A DNA stretch of 64,000 bases from Isochrysis galbana (taxonomy: Eukaryota > Haptophyta > Isochrysidales > Isochrysidaceae), in contig CM030932.1 in NCBI GenBank assembly GCA_018136815.1, positions 5,308,407 through 5,372,406 of the forward strand, given 5' to 3'. The position numbers and the translations under genes were made by a program. This document shows positions 11,938-22,136 of the stretch, one piece after another (position 1 is the stretch's first letter; every line of letters starts with the position of its first letter). The notes beneath the pieces are model-generated. The model worked only from the letters and a program-made list of their open reading frames with translations, did no database searches and was not told the origin of the DNA.

Positions 11938-12408
11938 ATGAGCGAAAAGAAGCTGGAGGCTATTTTCCGGGTTTCGCCAACTACCAGGGCAGAAGGCAAT
12001 CGCCCCCCCCCCCCCCCCACCCCCCACCGCCGCGTGGGACAGCGATGCCGCTGGCGTGACCGAGGACCGAGGAGAGAGGGAGGAGAGAGGAGGGGCACGA
12101 CGAGCCCAGCGATGCCGCTCGACTTGGCTGGCGGCGTGACCGAGGAGGGGCATGACAAGCCTATGGAGCTGGACGACGAGGAGCGTTTGGATCTACCCTC
12201 CGAAGATGAGGGAGAATGCGCACAAGAGAGGGAGAGAGGCGAGGGCGCCATCCTTGCCATCGCGCCATGCGGACCAAGACGACTGCGCGCAGCGCGTGCG
12301 GTCCAGCGACGACGAGTCCTAAGCTCTCAATCGTTCCCACACAAGTCGCCCTCGGATCCCACGGGAGCTTCGATCGCGCGCGACGTCGATGGGACTGAGA
12401 CAGTCTGA
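11938..12408 (+). CDS. Doubtful ORF, acidic middle
   Basis: A 156-residue frame starting MSEKKLEAIF, with a poly-proline stretch, an internal near-repeat around GVTEEGHDKP and an acidic segment (ELDDEERLDLPSEDEGE). I do not recognise it. The acidic segment recalls the end of the element-B ORF at 15556-15831, so it may be a retroelement remnant rather than a gene. Codon use gives no strong support. Confidence 0.2.
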   Translation: MSEKKLEAIFRVSPTTRAEGNRPPPPPTPHRRVGQRCRWRDRGPRREGGERRGTTSPAMPLDLAGGVTEEGHDKPMELDDEERLDLPSEDEGECAQERERGEGAILAIAPCGPRRLRAARAVQRRRVLSSQSFPHKSPSDPTGASIARDVDGTETV

Positions 12409-12609
12409 GATTGTGAGTTTGCAGCCCGCTTTCTCATCTAAGGTTTACGAAAAGGGCAATGTGAATGCAGCCAACAGCTCGGTGCTTACAACCGAGGGGC
12501 CGTCTCCCGTGTCGGCGAGAGTCTTGTTGACGGCGAGGGCGGAATCCACGATATAACGAGTAGGGCCCGTGGCGGAGTGACGGCGAACGATAAGATCGCG
12601 AACCCTAGA
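12409..12609. other. Intergenic, nothing seen
   Basis: No protein-like frame or clear repeat before the GTATCTG clusters begin. Confidence 0.4.
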
Positions 12610-12695
12610 TGGGAGATACAGGATACTGTATCTGGGGGAGGGGCCAGATACAGCTGTATCTACTGTATCTGGGGGAGCCCCAGACCAGGATACAC
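12610..12695. repeat. Short-word cluster GTATCTG / CAGATAC, part 1
   Basis: The word GTATCTG and its reverse complement alternate within about 85 bp, including AGATACAG-CTGTATCT hairpins and two GTATCTGGGGGAG blocks. A second cluster of the same word lies at 13270-13375. Confidence 0.75.
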
Positions 12696-12744
12696 ACCAC
12701 TTCTAGGCTTAAAATGACAATTTTACCATTATAACTGTGCTTCT

Positions 12745-13195
12745 ACTGTTAAAATAGGCGTTTTGCGCGTTAAAATAGGCGTTTTGCGCGTAGTATCAGT
12801 TCACCTCGAGCTGACAACTGATACTGATGTCAGTTATCAGTTGTCCGCAGCTTGGAGCGGGGAGAAAACAAAACATGCAGTCCCCTTCACTTTCTACAGC
12901 CAAAGAAAAAATGAAGAAAATGAAAATGAACTCACTGGGGGTTGGGTTCGACTCGTGCCCAGCACCACTCACTGCAAGATAGCAGTCACCTGAGCCACCA
13001 GGGGCTTGTTATCGTAAGACAGTGGCGATTTGTCGTATTAGATTTGCAGCAAAGACACAGGTGACTGATATCAGCTGATATGCTGTTCTTCTGCTGTTTG
13101 AGGTGATGTCAGCTGATGGACCTCATCAGCTGACATCAGCTACTGATGTCAGATGTCAGTGTTAGCTCGAAGTTGGTGTCAGCTGACGAACTGAT
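12745..13195. repeat. Tandem pair and TCAGCTGA / TGATGTCAG cluster
   Basis: GTTAAAATAGGCGTTTTGCGC is doubled at about 12749-12790. From 12797 to 12845 and from 13060 to 13195 the words CAGCTGA, TGATATCAG and GATGTCAG recur in both orientations, with several perfect palindromes (CTGATATCAG, TCAGCTGA). Confidence 0.65.
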
Positions 13196-13269
13196 TCACC
13201 ATCACTGGGCTGCGCGGCCTCCTGCGCGCGCGCCGCGGCTCCTACGCGCGCCGCGTACCCCCCCCTCCC

Positions 13270-13510
13270 CGTATTTGGACTGTATTTGTATCTAACACTG
13301 TGTCTGGCCGTATCTGGGAGTTGACCCAGATACAGCCGTATCTACCGTATCTGGGGGGCCGATGGCCCGTATCTCCCATGTAGGTCGCGAACGCATAGGC
13401 AATAGCGGGTGGGCGGGTGGCGGGGGTTGAGGCTAGACGGCTAGACGGCGTGTCGGTGTCGGAGACAAGCCTTGCCGGTGAGTCGCGGGCCGTATCTCCC
13501 ATGTAGCATG
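13270..13510. repeat. Short-word cluster GTATCTG / CAGATAC, part 2
   Basis: Same word as 12610-12695, again in both orientations, with GTATCTCCCATGTAG duplicated at about 13370 and 13490. Confidence 0.7.
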
Positions 13511-14530
13511 TAGGAATGTAGGGTTGGGGCTTTGCCCTCAGCCCCCGCCCTGCCTCCCTCTTGCTCTTGCTCGCCCCACCGCCTTACCAGCCTCGAGAGC
13601 CGTCCCGGCTCAGGCTCTCTATCGGTCTGTGGCTCAGAGATGGTTGAGGGGGCCAATAATGAGCCCATACAGTATCCATACATATCTGTGTGGGTCTGGG
13701 TGAAGGGGTGCGAGGCACGTTGCGCAGTAGGGGAAGGTCTGGTTGAGTGAGTTGTGAGTTGAATGTTGAATGCTCAGAACATGCCAAAGGGAACCTAGCT
13801 GGGAAACACAGCCGGGGCTTCTCCAAACACAGGAAACACGGTCTGTGTTTGGGTTTCGTAGAAACACAGCCAAACACAGTCCGAAACACAGCGGGGGGGC
13901 GGGGGGCCTTTACCTCTACATACTTTCTATATCTGTAACTCTCTCTAAAAGTATAGTACTTTGTAGATTGTCAATATGCCCCGCGCTCGGCTCCGCTGCT
14001 CCGCTCCCCCCGCGCGCGGCCCCGCGCTACGCTCCCTTGTGACCGTGCGCGACCCCCCCCCCCTCTCCTCCCTCATCCCCATGTTCAACCCCATCCTCGA
14101 CCGTTCCTGGCGCGCGCGCGCGTGCAACGACGAGACGACGAGGCAGACCCTGCCGAGACGCCACCGACAACCCGCGGCAGGAGAGGGCACCCACAGCCGC
14201 TGCGCCCCTGCAGTGGGCTGTGCTCCTCAACGGAGCGCGAGGCTAGCGGGCGGCCGTCCTGCAAGACGACGACGAGGCATGATGTGACGAAGAGGCCCTG
14301 CCCGCCGCGCGTGGCAGGCCGGGAAGCATGACCACCTTTGGTGTGCTCCCCGCCCGCGCCACCGGCCTGAGTCAGCATGTCCTTCAGTGAGTGCGCAAGC
14401 GATCCATTATTGTCGCGAGGCGCACCGACGCAGCTTGGTTTGGGCGTCCATCATCATCCTCGGCCTCGGCGAGGAAGACCCCAACCACACGTTGTGGCGG
14501 TGCATTATTGGTTGTCGTCCTACATGGCAT
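13511..14530. other. Intergenic with AAACACAG cluster at 13790-13895
   Basis: No convincing gene. At 13790-13895 AAACACAG, AAACACGG and the complement CTGTGTTTGG repeat, ending in GGTTTCGTAGAAACACAG. The same word and the same TTTCGTAGAAACAC joint recur at 16355-16435. ORFs in 13976-14340 are arginine-rich translations of GC-rich DNA. Confidence 0.45.
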
Positions 14531-14695
14531 ATACACAAGACGGCCCCGAGTATACACATTATACGCTGTGTATACAGCCTTTGGCTGTATACACAGTGTA
14601 TACACAGCTGTATACACATACTATATAATATATAAGTGGTAGTATATATATAGTGTGTATACATATATATACTACTATATTATATATAATATATA
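14531..14695. repeat. Short-word cluster GTGTATACA with 14-bp hairpin
   Basis: GTATAC-type palindromes repeat densely. A perfect inverted repeat with 14-bp arms (14566-14579 and 14583-14596, arm CTGTGTATACAGCC) encloses a TTT loop. It runs into a TA-rich tract. The same word forms a second cluster at 16160-16250. Confidence 0.8.
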
Positions 14696-14877
14696 TATGC
14701 TCAGCCTGTTGCAGCATCGGCAGCAGAACGAAATTGGTCCGTGTATGTGTATGGACAAATTAAGACAGCTGCCCGGTCGAGATTATCGCACATGACCGCA
14801 GACAAATTGGTTTTTGTCACGAATCACTCGGCCTGCAGCCGCGCATGCAAGACGCTGCTTGGCGCCCAGACATATAT

Positions 14878-15835
14878 GTGTCGCATTCGCGAATCGACAC
14901 TCGTTAGGCTACGCTCTTCTCTTCGTCGTTCGGTATTTATCGTTATAATTCTCTCGTTCTCGTTCTCGGTCAAAAGCTTCGCTTGGATGCATGGGATCGT
15001 GGGTTGTGGAGCGCCCTCTCTCTTTCTCTCGAAAGAGAAGGGAAGTTTCCCTACCTTTCTTCCTCCCAGGCGCCTCGCAAATTGGTTTAATTTGCTATCT
15101 CCCCTGCGTTTCTTTATCTGCTTCTGGGGGCAATCAGGTTTAATTTACGACAGCTTCGTATCTCCCCCTTAGGCACATCGCACTCCTTTCGTCTTATTCG
15201 GTAGGTCTCTTGGAATCCTGCGCGGCAGGATTGCCCCTCGTTTCCGTTATGGTGCGATTCCCCTTCCAGACGGGACCGCCGACAGATCGCCTTCTGATCG
15301 TCGTCCGTCGTCGTCTGGCCGGAGTGTTTGGGTTTGATTTTAGTCGAGTTACGTGAGAAAGTCGTGGGGCGAGAGTCGGGGTGTTTTCCTGGGTGTCGTT
15401 GTCCGTCGTCCTGTCGTCAGTCGTCATCCGTCGTCGCTCTCGCTCTCGTCGCTCTCGCTCTCGTAACACTCGTACCCAACAAACTCGCCTCGCCTCGCCA
15501 GCCCCTGCCATCACAGCCCTCCTCTCACTCGCCCTCGCCTCTCGCCGCTCGTTCCATGTCGTTCTCGCCGCCGTCCTCGCCCTCGCTCAAGCCCGCCTGC
15601 CCGCCTTCCTCTGCTGACGGGCTTCAGCCCGTCATCGTCTCCGAAGCCGTCTCCTCAGCCGCGCCTGCCGCCGGCTTGCCACCTTCCTCATTGCCCTCAG
15701 GCCCTAAGGGCCATCCCAATTCGTCAATATGCAAGTGGGATACTGATGAAGAGAGTGGAGAAGGCTCGGACGACGAGCATGCAGGAGATGACGAAGCTTG
15801 TGAACATGTCATCTTGAGACTTACAGCATAGTCAG
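14878..15835 (+). mobile_element. Element B, copy B1 (5' part)
   Basis: Starts with TGTCGCATTCGCGAATCGACA-like inverted repeat (TGTCG and ATTCG with CGAAT and CGACA), followed by about 670 bp of CT-rich leader and a short ORF. A second copy at 24026-24880 matches it almost throughout, with only scattered substitutions. A head-only copy is at 54733 and an internally deleted one at 36560-36722 (minus). No reverse transcriptase is visible; I take it as the 5' end of a retroelement, by inference. Confidence 0.6.
15556..15831 (+). CDS. Element B ORF N-terminal protein
   Basis: 91 residues from the ATG at 15556 (MSFSPPSSPSLKPACPPSS). It has a serine/proline-rich start, then an acidic tail (DEESGEGSDDEHAGDDE) and a stop. 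Related N-termini with SPKPVLPPSSAEEVV occur on the minus strand at 28242-28742 and 55616-55912, suggesting a family of ORF1 or gag-like proteins. No domain is recognised. The abrupt end suggests truncation relative to a full element. Confidence 0.4.
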   Translation: MSFSPPSSPSLKPACPPSSADGLQPVIVSEAVSSAAPAAGLPPSSLPSGPKGHPNSSICKWDTDEESGEGSDDEHAGDDEACEHVILRLTA

Positions 15836-16640
15836 TCATGTTTGCTTGTGTATTTGTTGTCTTACTTATGGCATAACTTATAATGATGTTATGTATTATG
15901 TATATGGTATATGATATGTATATGTATATATGGGAATATATATGGGTGTTTGGTGTTTGTTGCTGAAGAAGCATGTGATGTATGTGCTGATGTGTATGGA
16001 CAAAGCACAAGAAGTGGAAGTGAGAAGAGGAGGACGGGGAGGCAATGTGGATGGAGGGGGCGCTCCCACGGGCGGGGGGGCAGGCGGGCCGCCGCGGCCT
16101 TGCCGCGCCATCGCTGCGCGTGGGCGGCTCGCGCGCTCGCGCGCTCGCGCGCCCGCGCGCGCTTGTGTATACACTGTGTATACGGCCTCGGCGACCTGTG
16201 TATAATACACAGTTTTGGGGCCTGGTGTGTATAAGCTGTATACGTATATGCCTTGTAGGGTTGTCGTGTGGAGCGTGGAGCGGCGCGGCAGTGCTGCGCG
16301 CGCACGCCGCTAGCCACTGGCTAGCTGCTACAAACACGGCGGCCACACAGGAGGGGGTTTGAAACACGGCAAAACACGGCTGTGTTTGGCTTTCGTAGAA
16401 ACACGGTAAACACGTGTTTCCCAGCTAGGAAAGGGAATGGCTTGAGGCTTGAGGTTGACTGACAAGCCGACAAGCCGCCCCAAGGGGCGTTAGTGCCTGA
16501 GGGGAGGGGCGCGAGGCACCCCCCACCATCCCCATGCATGCCCCCTGCTCCAAGAGTAAGTCGTGACTTGAGGCAGTCTACCCGCGTACGCTGTACAATA
16601 CACTGCAATACCCAATCACCCAATCACCACACTGACTGAA
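15836..16640. other. Intergenic with TA-rich tract and two word clusters
   Basis: 15840-15960 is rich in TATGTATA words. 16160-16250 repeats GTGTATACA (compare 14531-14695), and 16355-16435 repeats AAACACGG/CTGTGTTT with the joint CTTTCGTAGAAACACGG (compare 13790-13895). An alternating GCGCTCGCGCGC tract is at about 16125-16165. No gene seen. Confidence 0.55.
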
Positions 16641-17115
16641 CGGGCGAGCATTTGCCACAAAGTAGGAAGTAGGAGTACTCGTCGCAGCGAGAGAGTGTGT
16701 ATGAGATATTTTTGTCTTGTAGTCTCAAGGGAAAAGAGAAGAGAGAAAGGCTCATTCAAAACCAGGAGATTAAACAGAACAGAGAGGGGGAGGGGAGGGG
16801 AGGGGAGAGAAGGCAGCGAGAGAGCGGGATACACAAGGCGACTCGAAGAAAGAAGAAGACCAGAGAAGAATAGAGAAGAGAGGGAAGAGAGAGAGAGGAC
16901 AAGACAATACTTGAGAGTTGGAGTGGAGAAGAGAGAGAAGAGAAACTGTGCACATGGTTTCTTTCGCCCTCTCGAGGCTTCTACCGCGCGCGAGAGTAAG
17001 AGAGCGAGAGCGAGCGAGAGCAAGACGCTGAAGCGGGCGAGCGGACCGGTCGTTCCCCCCCCTCCCCCCTCCCTCCCTCACTCCGCGACTCGCCGTCCTC
17101 TCCTGCCGTCTAGAG
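16641..17115. other. 5' flank of threonine dehydratase gene
   Basis: GA-rich on the plus strand (16730-17035), then a C-rich stretch right before the start codon. ORFs in it are arginine/glutamate or leucine/serine translations of simple sequence. Probably promoter and 5' UTR. Confidence 0.4.
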
Positions 17116-18453
17116 ATGGCCGCGCTGTGCGGTGGCCGACGGGGCGGCCGTCTCCTCCGCCGTGCCCTCTGCACCGCTGGGTCGGCCGTGCCCTCGTGGG
17201 ACTGCGTCCGATTTGAGGATGTCGTTCGCGCTCACCACAGGATCCGGAGCGGCATCGTGCGCACGCCGTGCGAGCGGAGCCACTGGCTCTCGCTCGCGAC
17301 GGGATGCGAGATCTACCTCAAGTCGGAGCAACTCCAGTTCACGGGCAGCTTCAAGGAGCGCGGCGGGCGCAACGCTCTTCTCTCGTTGACGCCAGAGAAG
17401 CAGCAGCTCGGAGTCATCGCAGCCTCCGCCGGCAACCATGCGCTGGCGCTCGCATGGCACGGGAGCCAGCTGGGAATCCCGGTGACGGTCATCATGCCTA
17501 CCATCGCGCCTATGGCTAAGGTCGACAAGTGCCGCAGCTTCGGCGTCAACGTTGTGATCCATGGCGCGCATATTGGTGAGGCCAAAGAGTTTGCGCAGAC
17601 CGACCCTCAGTTTAGCGGTCTCACGTACATCAACGGCTACGATGACCCTGAGATCATCGCGGGGGCCGGGACACTCGGCATCGAGATGCTTGAGCAGGTC
17701 CCTGATGCTGACTACGTCATCGTGCCTATTGGAGGCGCGGGACTAATTGCGGGGGTCGCGCTTGCAGCCAAGACGCTCAACCCGGACATCAAGGTCATTG
17801 GCGTGGAGCCGAAGCGTTGCGCCTCGTTCGCCGCGGCGCTGCAGGCCGGTCAACCAGTCACGGCCTCCGTCTCCCCAACGCTAGCCGACGGTTTGGCGGT
17901 CCCCCAGGTTGGCCCTCATGCCTTTGCTGTCGCTCGCCATTGGGTGGACGAGGTGGTCGAGGTGACAGAGCGCGAGCTGTCGATCGCCATGCTACGGCTG
18001 GTGGAGGGCCAAAAGTCCGTCGTCGAGGGTGGAGGCGCAGCAGGACTGGCGGCACTTCTGCCGGGGGCAGCGCTCGACGTGCCCGAGCTCAAGGGACAAA
18101 AGGTTCTTGTCCCCCTCTGCGGCGGCAACATTGACACTACGATTCTCGGGCGCGTCATCGAACGTGGGCTCTCTGCTGACGGCCGCATGCTCCGAATCAG
18201 CTCTGCCGTGAGCGACCGGCCAGGGGGGTTGGCCGAGTTCACGAGCGTGCTCGCTGAGCTCGGCGCCAGCGTCAAGGACATCTTCCATGAGCGTGCGTGG
18301 CTCTATACCTCGGTCGATCAGGTGCTTGTGAAGTGCGTGCTAGAGACATCCGGGCCGGAACACAACGAGGCGATTGTGCGCGGCTTGCGCGAACAATGGC
18401 CTGAAACATACCGGATCGATGGGGAGCCAGGGCAAGCCTCGTACCGTGGATAG
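17116..18453 (+). CDS. Threonine dehydratase (threonine ammonia-lyase), PLP-dependent, with ACT domain
   Basis: Converts threonine to 2-oxobutanoate and ammonia, the entry step to isoleucine, or degrades threonine/serine. 445 residues, intronless. An arginine-rich leader (residues 1-27) looks like an organelle presequence. The PLP lysine is K80 in TGSFKERGGRNAL; SAGNHA (104-109) and GGAGL (206-210) bind cofactor and phosphate. The final 75 residues (RMLRISSAVSDRPGGLAEF) form a single ACT-type regulatory domain, so the layout matches the shorter one-ACT class (TdcB-like with C-terminal ACT), not the long two-ACT IlvA. Allosteric control by an amino acid is likely from the family. Serine racemase or dehydratase activity is possible because the fold is shared. 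The start ATG follows a C-rich leader directly. Confidence 0.93.
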   Translation: MAALCGGRRGGRLLRRALCTAGSAVPSWDCVRFEDVVRAHHRIRSGIVRTPCERSHWLSLATGCEIYLKSEQLQFTGSFKERGGRNALLSLTPEKQQLGVIAASAGNHALALAWHGSQLGIPVTVIMPTIAPMAKVDKCRSFGVNVVIHGAHIGEAKEFAQTDPQFSGLTYINGYDDPEIIAGAGTLGIEMLEQVPDADYVIVPIGGAGLIAGVALAAKTLNPDIKVIGVEPKRCASFAAALQAGQPVTASVSPTLADGLAVPQVGPHAFAVARHWVDEVVEVTERELSIAMLRLVEGQKSVVEGGGAAGLAALLPGAALDVPELKGQKVLVPLCGGNIDTTILGRVIERGLSADGRMLRISSAVSDRPGGLAEFTSVLAELGASVKDIFHERAWLYTSVDQVLVKCVLETSGPEHNEAIVRGLREQWPETYRIDGEPGQASYRG

Positions 18454-19346
18454 CCACCTCGGATCTCGGTATCGGACATGCAAGCAGGTTCCCGGTGCTG
18501 GCTGCTGCTAGTCTGCTGTCGTTGGCAACGTTCCAACTTCTACCAATTCCTACTCTTGGAGATGCATTGGCAGGCTGCGATTATTAGCTTGTCACGCGCA
18601 CGGCAACAGCCGATTGCCGGGACACCTGAGAGCTGCCACGCAATACCCTAGTGCGGGCGCGCTTTCAGACTGCTCGTTTCTGTGAACGAGACGGCGATTC
18701 CCCCGCGCCTCGACTTCCAGGTATTGCGGAGTAAACCTGCATGCCGACGATCGGCTCGTCGAGTGGTGGTTGGTGACCAGGGTCTTGCCGGCCGGGGTCC
18801 CACGCCCATTGTGCTTATTCATCATAGCCCTTCACTGTCTTGCCACGCCTCACAGCCACTATAGTGTCGTGGTACCCCTGTAGCGGGAGTCGGGCAGGCA
18901 TCGCGCTCGGTGGTGAGAGCAATTGTATCGCCGATGCGTCGAAGGGCAGCTACTCGTTGGTTGGTGAGCAGAGAAAGGTACACCTATGGGCAACAAAGCA
19001 GATGGACTAGCGGCCTCTGCCGCAGTGGAAGTTGATTGGCCAGCCAAGCAGACCCCTTCCCTTGTGGTATTCTGCTCGCGAGCTGACTCGTCGGAACTTC
19101 TCGTGCTTTCATGTACCTTCACGAACCATTCGAAGCACTCGGCATGTTGTGCGCCTAGCCAGACGGTTAGAGACCAAGAAGCGATTGCATTGCATCCTTA
19201 GAGACCAAGACGCGAGTGTAGTGTGTAGTGCAGCACCAAAGCACGCGAGTACAAGAAGCGAGTGCACTGCATCACGACCATTCCCATGGACATAAGCGTA
19301 TGTGATTACTCACGATTTGTATCTCGTTTCAGCTGCCATCCATAGA
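18454..19346. other. Intergenic downstream of threonine dehydratase
   Basis: No protein-like frame. At 19165-19280 the words GAGACCAAGAAGCGA and GCGAGTG recur (GAGACCAAGA twice, AAGCGAGTGCA-type words), a weak cluster. Confidence 0.4.
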
Positions 19347-19440
19347 ATAAAAAACCTTTTGATATTCACGCCTCGCACGTGGCTTTGGGACTCTACCATG
19401 TACCGTGTAGCCACGCCCTATCCCCCTAGACCCTAGACTC
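19347..19440 (-). repeat. LINE 3' tail, type A (copy A2)
   Basis: Minus-strand end AGCCACGTGCGAGGCGTGAATATCAAAAGG then T-run, with the partner GGGCGTGGCT at about 19415. Confidence 0.65.
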
Positions 19441-19509
19441 TTCTCCCTTAACCTGCCGGACTAAACTTATGATTCTCGCGCCCCCCCCATCTCTCTCGAC
19501 TCCCCTCAA

Positions 19510-19560
19510 CTATCGTTAAAACGATAGGGTCATGGAGCGCGCGCCGCCTCCCTAAGGTGT
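19510..19560 (+). repeat. LINE 5' hairpin and start, truncated
   Basis: CTATCGTTAAAACGATAG (19510-19527) is a perfect eight-base-pair hairpin, followed by GGTCATGGAGCGCGCGCC as at 47472. The copy ends at once after the ATG (stop in the ninth codon). Confidence 0.75.
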
Positions 19561-19715
19561 CGTTCCGTCAATTGTGGGACATGAGTCGAATTGAGCGATC
19601 GAATGTCCACAGTTGTATACAGAGCGTTATTTTAAAATTAAATGTAGACTAGCGTAACATTCCCTGCTTCCCGCGACGCGTGTCCCCCCGGAGGGCGCCG
19701 CGTCGGCGCTTTTCG

Positions 19716-19960
19716 ATTGTGATTACTTGTAATTATGGGCACGGCGCGATGTGCATCGGCCCCCCCGCGGGGGCGCCGTGCGTGCGCATAGAAACATTTT
19801 GCCCTAAGGCCCACATTAACGTAAAGTAGCCATATACGAGATGTTTCGTTGCGCAGCACGTGTGATTACTTGCAATCATTGTGCACGCCGTGCGTATGTG
19901 CATCGGCTCCCCCCCCCCCCCCCCCGCGGGCGCGCCGTGCGTGCGCATAGAAACTTCCAG
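19716..19960. repeat. Diverged tandem repeat, about 145-bp spacing
   Basis: Two units share GTGATTACTTG, TGTGCATCGGC, a C/G-run and GCGCCGTGCGTGCGCATAGAAAC (about 19718-19795 and 19862-19955). No gene. Confidence 0.6.
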
Positions 19961-20302
19961 GAAGGTGCACCCATGCGTTCACTCTTTCCGCGGGGGAACT
20001 CTGGACGCAGATGCGGTCGGGAACCGTGGGGGCACCCCCTGGGACCGGGGGAAATATCACCGTATACTGCGAAAACACTAACGTAAACAACTGGTAGGTC
20101 TTTTGATCTCTCCCCTCCCCCGGGTCCCCTCCCCCCGTCTCCCCCTCCCCCTCTCATCGACCTACCAGAGAGAGAAGGCTCCTACTGCCTGCCTCCCTCC
20201 TCCCTCCTCGCTCACCCTCCAGCTCTCTCCTCGCCCTCGTCTTCCTCACGATGGGCGCCGCGCATAGTGCGCGCCGTGACGAGCAGAACAAAAACAAAAC
20301 CC
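19961..20302. other. 5' flank of the HNH gene
   Basis: C- and CT-rich leader (20105-20225), typical for genes in this window. No other feature seen. Confidence 0.4.
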
Positions 20303-20740
20303 ATGCCAGCTCGGGCGTCCGCTGTGGCTGAGCGCGAGGTGATCAACCGCGACTTCCGTGCCTTCAAGCTCAAGCTGCAGAGGTTCCGGTGCGCCTGCTG
20401 CGACAAGAAGACCACCCTCAACCAGTGTGAGGTGGACCACAAACTAGCCCGCTGCCTGGGAGGCACGGATGAAGACGAGAACCTCCAAGTTCTCTGCTGC
20501 AACTGTCACAGCGAGAAGAACCACGCGGACAAAGCGCTGTACACGCTGAAGCTTGCGCTGACCAAGCAGGCACGTGCGCGGCGCAACCCACCATTGTTGC
20601 GACTCGGTCGCGTGCAGGTCCAGGCGTCGGCAGAGGGGCGGCGCTCGCGCTTCTCCAGCACACACCGGGCACGGGGAGAGGGGAAGGGGGGGGCCGCGGC
20701 CACCGACATGATGAACTTCTGGCTCCCCGACTGGTCGTAG
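20303..20740 (+). CDS. HNH endonuclease-like small protein
   Basis: 145 residues from the ATG at 20303. An upstream in-frame GTG at 20267 is less likely in a eukaryote. The core shows the zinc-binding HNH layout: C30-x2-C33 (CACC), EVDHKLARCLGG with His46, DENLQVLC with Asn60, and C65-x2-C68-His69 (CCNCHSEKNH). The family cuts or nicks DNA in homing elements, viruses and repair or restriction contexts. The C-terminal 60 residues are basic and low in complexity. No mobile-element signature is seen at the gene, so host recruitment, a viral origin or an element remnant are all possible. The ATG at 20251 opens another, short frame and was not used. Confidence 0.8.
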   Translation: MPARASAVAEREVINRDFRAFKLKLQRFRCACCDKKTTLNQCEVDHKLARCLGGTDEDENLQVLCCNCHSEKNHADKALYTLKLALTKQARARRNPPLLRLGRVQVQASAEGRRSRFSSTHRARGEGKGGAAATDMMNFWLPDWS

Positions 20741-21512
20741 TACGTGTTGGGGGAAGAGAGAAACTCCAGAGTCCTCTTCCCAGGCGTCCCCGCGCTCTTC
20801 GCGCCGCGTTGTCTTTAAAGAACACTATCATATTTATACTAATAATACCCATTGGAGGAATTATTCAGGCATTTAAACTAAAACGGTGATACCTCACACT
20901 TCTAGAGAAACAAGATGCTACGGGCACGCATGGTCAGCTCACATTGCGCGCCCGCGCACTTCAGTCCCTTGCCCAGGGCGGCTTCTCTTCGACGAGGTCT
21001 ACGCCCAGTTGTCGGAAGAGGCTTGCAATGCTCTCCTGTTCAGGAAGGCCGACGCTCAATATGTTCACTTTCGAAGATTGCCCAGTCCAATGCCACATGG
21101 GGCGCAAGCGAGACGATGGGGGTCTTGAGCTAAGTCTCAAGTCTCAAGTCTCAAGTCTCTCGTATGTGTGGTTTTGGCGGCTTTCTTTGCTGCCGTTTTC
21201 TCTGTCTCCTGAGCGCTGTTTGTTGTGGTTTTGCGAGGGTGTGCGCTCTTTCGTGCATTTTTTGTGCGTGTCTTGTGCGTGACGTCTTATGGGTGTTACA
21301 GATTACAGATGGTCCTCCGCCCGCTCCGTCCTCTCCTGTCATTTCTTTACTTTCTAAGTTCGGCAAGGCGCGGGGAGTGGGGCGCGGGCAGACCAGAGAG
21401 AGGCGGGCGGCGGGCGGCGGCGCCGGCCTGCGCGCACTCGAGTCGAGAGGGACTCGTGGCAGGTCGCACGCGTGGGTGGGATAGAGTGAGTGCGCGGACC
21501 ACGCGGGCCGCG
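20741..21512. other. Intergenic and 5' flank of the SFT2 gene
   Basis: No separate gene. At 21127-21160 the word TCTCAAG is repeated (AAGTCTCAAGTCTCAAGTCTCAAGTCTC). The in-frame extension upstream of 21513 to 21225 lacks protein character. Confidence 0.4.
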
Positions 21513-22136
21513 ATGGGCTCCAAGCTCCGTGGCTTCCTCAGCGAGGCCATGGGCCAGCAGCAGCAGCCACCCAGGGAGTATGCCGGCTCGAGTGCGCTTG
21601 ACCAGTTTCGTGTCACAGTGCAGGCGGCAGTCGCCAGCCACACTGGCGGCGGTGCAGGCTCATCGGTGCGCAACCAGGTGGCCAATCGACTAGGAGCTGC
21701 GGCAGGCATGCCCGGCGCCGACTCCATGTGCCCTAACCTCACCTTCCGCCAGCGGCTGTACGGCTGCCTCGGCTGCCTTGTTGGTGGCATCCTGCTTAGT
21801 TTTATGGGCACGCTGCTGTGGTGGACCGGGCACGTAGCCGGCTTCGCCGTCCTCTACACGATAGGCAACATCGTTTCCATCTGCGGCACCGGCTTCCTCA
21901 TCGGGCCAAAAAGACAGGTGCGTAACATGTGCAAAGGCAGCCGTCAGTACGCTACGCTGATCTACTTTACTATGATGTTCCTCACGCTGATCGCGGCCTT
22001 TCTCGCGTGGAATCCGCTTTCGATTCTTCTATTCTGCGTCCTTCAGTGGTGTGCTATGATTTGGTACGTGGCGTCATACGTTCCGTACGGACAGAAGATG
22101 ATCACTAAGTGCTTGGGGTCGCTCGTGAGCTTCTGA
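21513..22136 (+). CDS. SFT2-like vesicle transport membrane protein
   Basis: Four-helix Golgi protein of the Got1/Sft2 family, which works in fusion of retrograde, endosome-derived vesicles with the Golgi. 207 residues from the ATG at 21513, whose frame is continuous with the membrane domain. A glutamine-rich and glycine-rich soluble N-terminus (1-65) precedes helices at about 78-100, 108-130, 144-164 and 170-190. The family hallmark between helices 2 and 3 is present as FLIGPKRQVRNMCKGSRQ, and the end WYVASYVPYGQKMITKC matches the usual C-terminus. Length is typical. No intron. Confidence 0.9.
   Translation: MGSKLRGFLSEAMGQQQQPPREYAGSSALDQFRVTVQAAVASHTGGGAGSSVRNQVANRLGAAAGMPGADSMCPNLTFRQRLYGCLGCLVGGILLSFMGTLLWWTGHVAGFAVLYTIGNIVSICGTGFLIGPKRQVRNMCKGSRQYATLIYFTMMFLTLIAAFLAWNPLSILLFCVLQWCAMIWYVASYVPYGQKMITKCLGSLVSF

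Noticed and set aside
12940..12985. tRNA-like T-loop GGGTTCGACTC
   Set aside because: No cloverleaf can be drawn around it.
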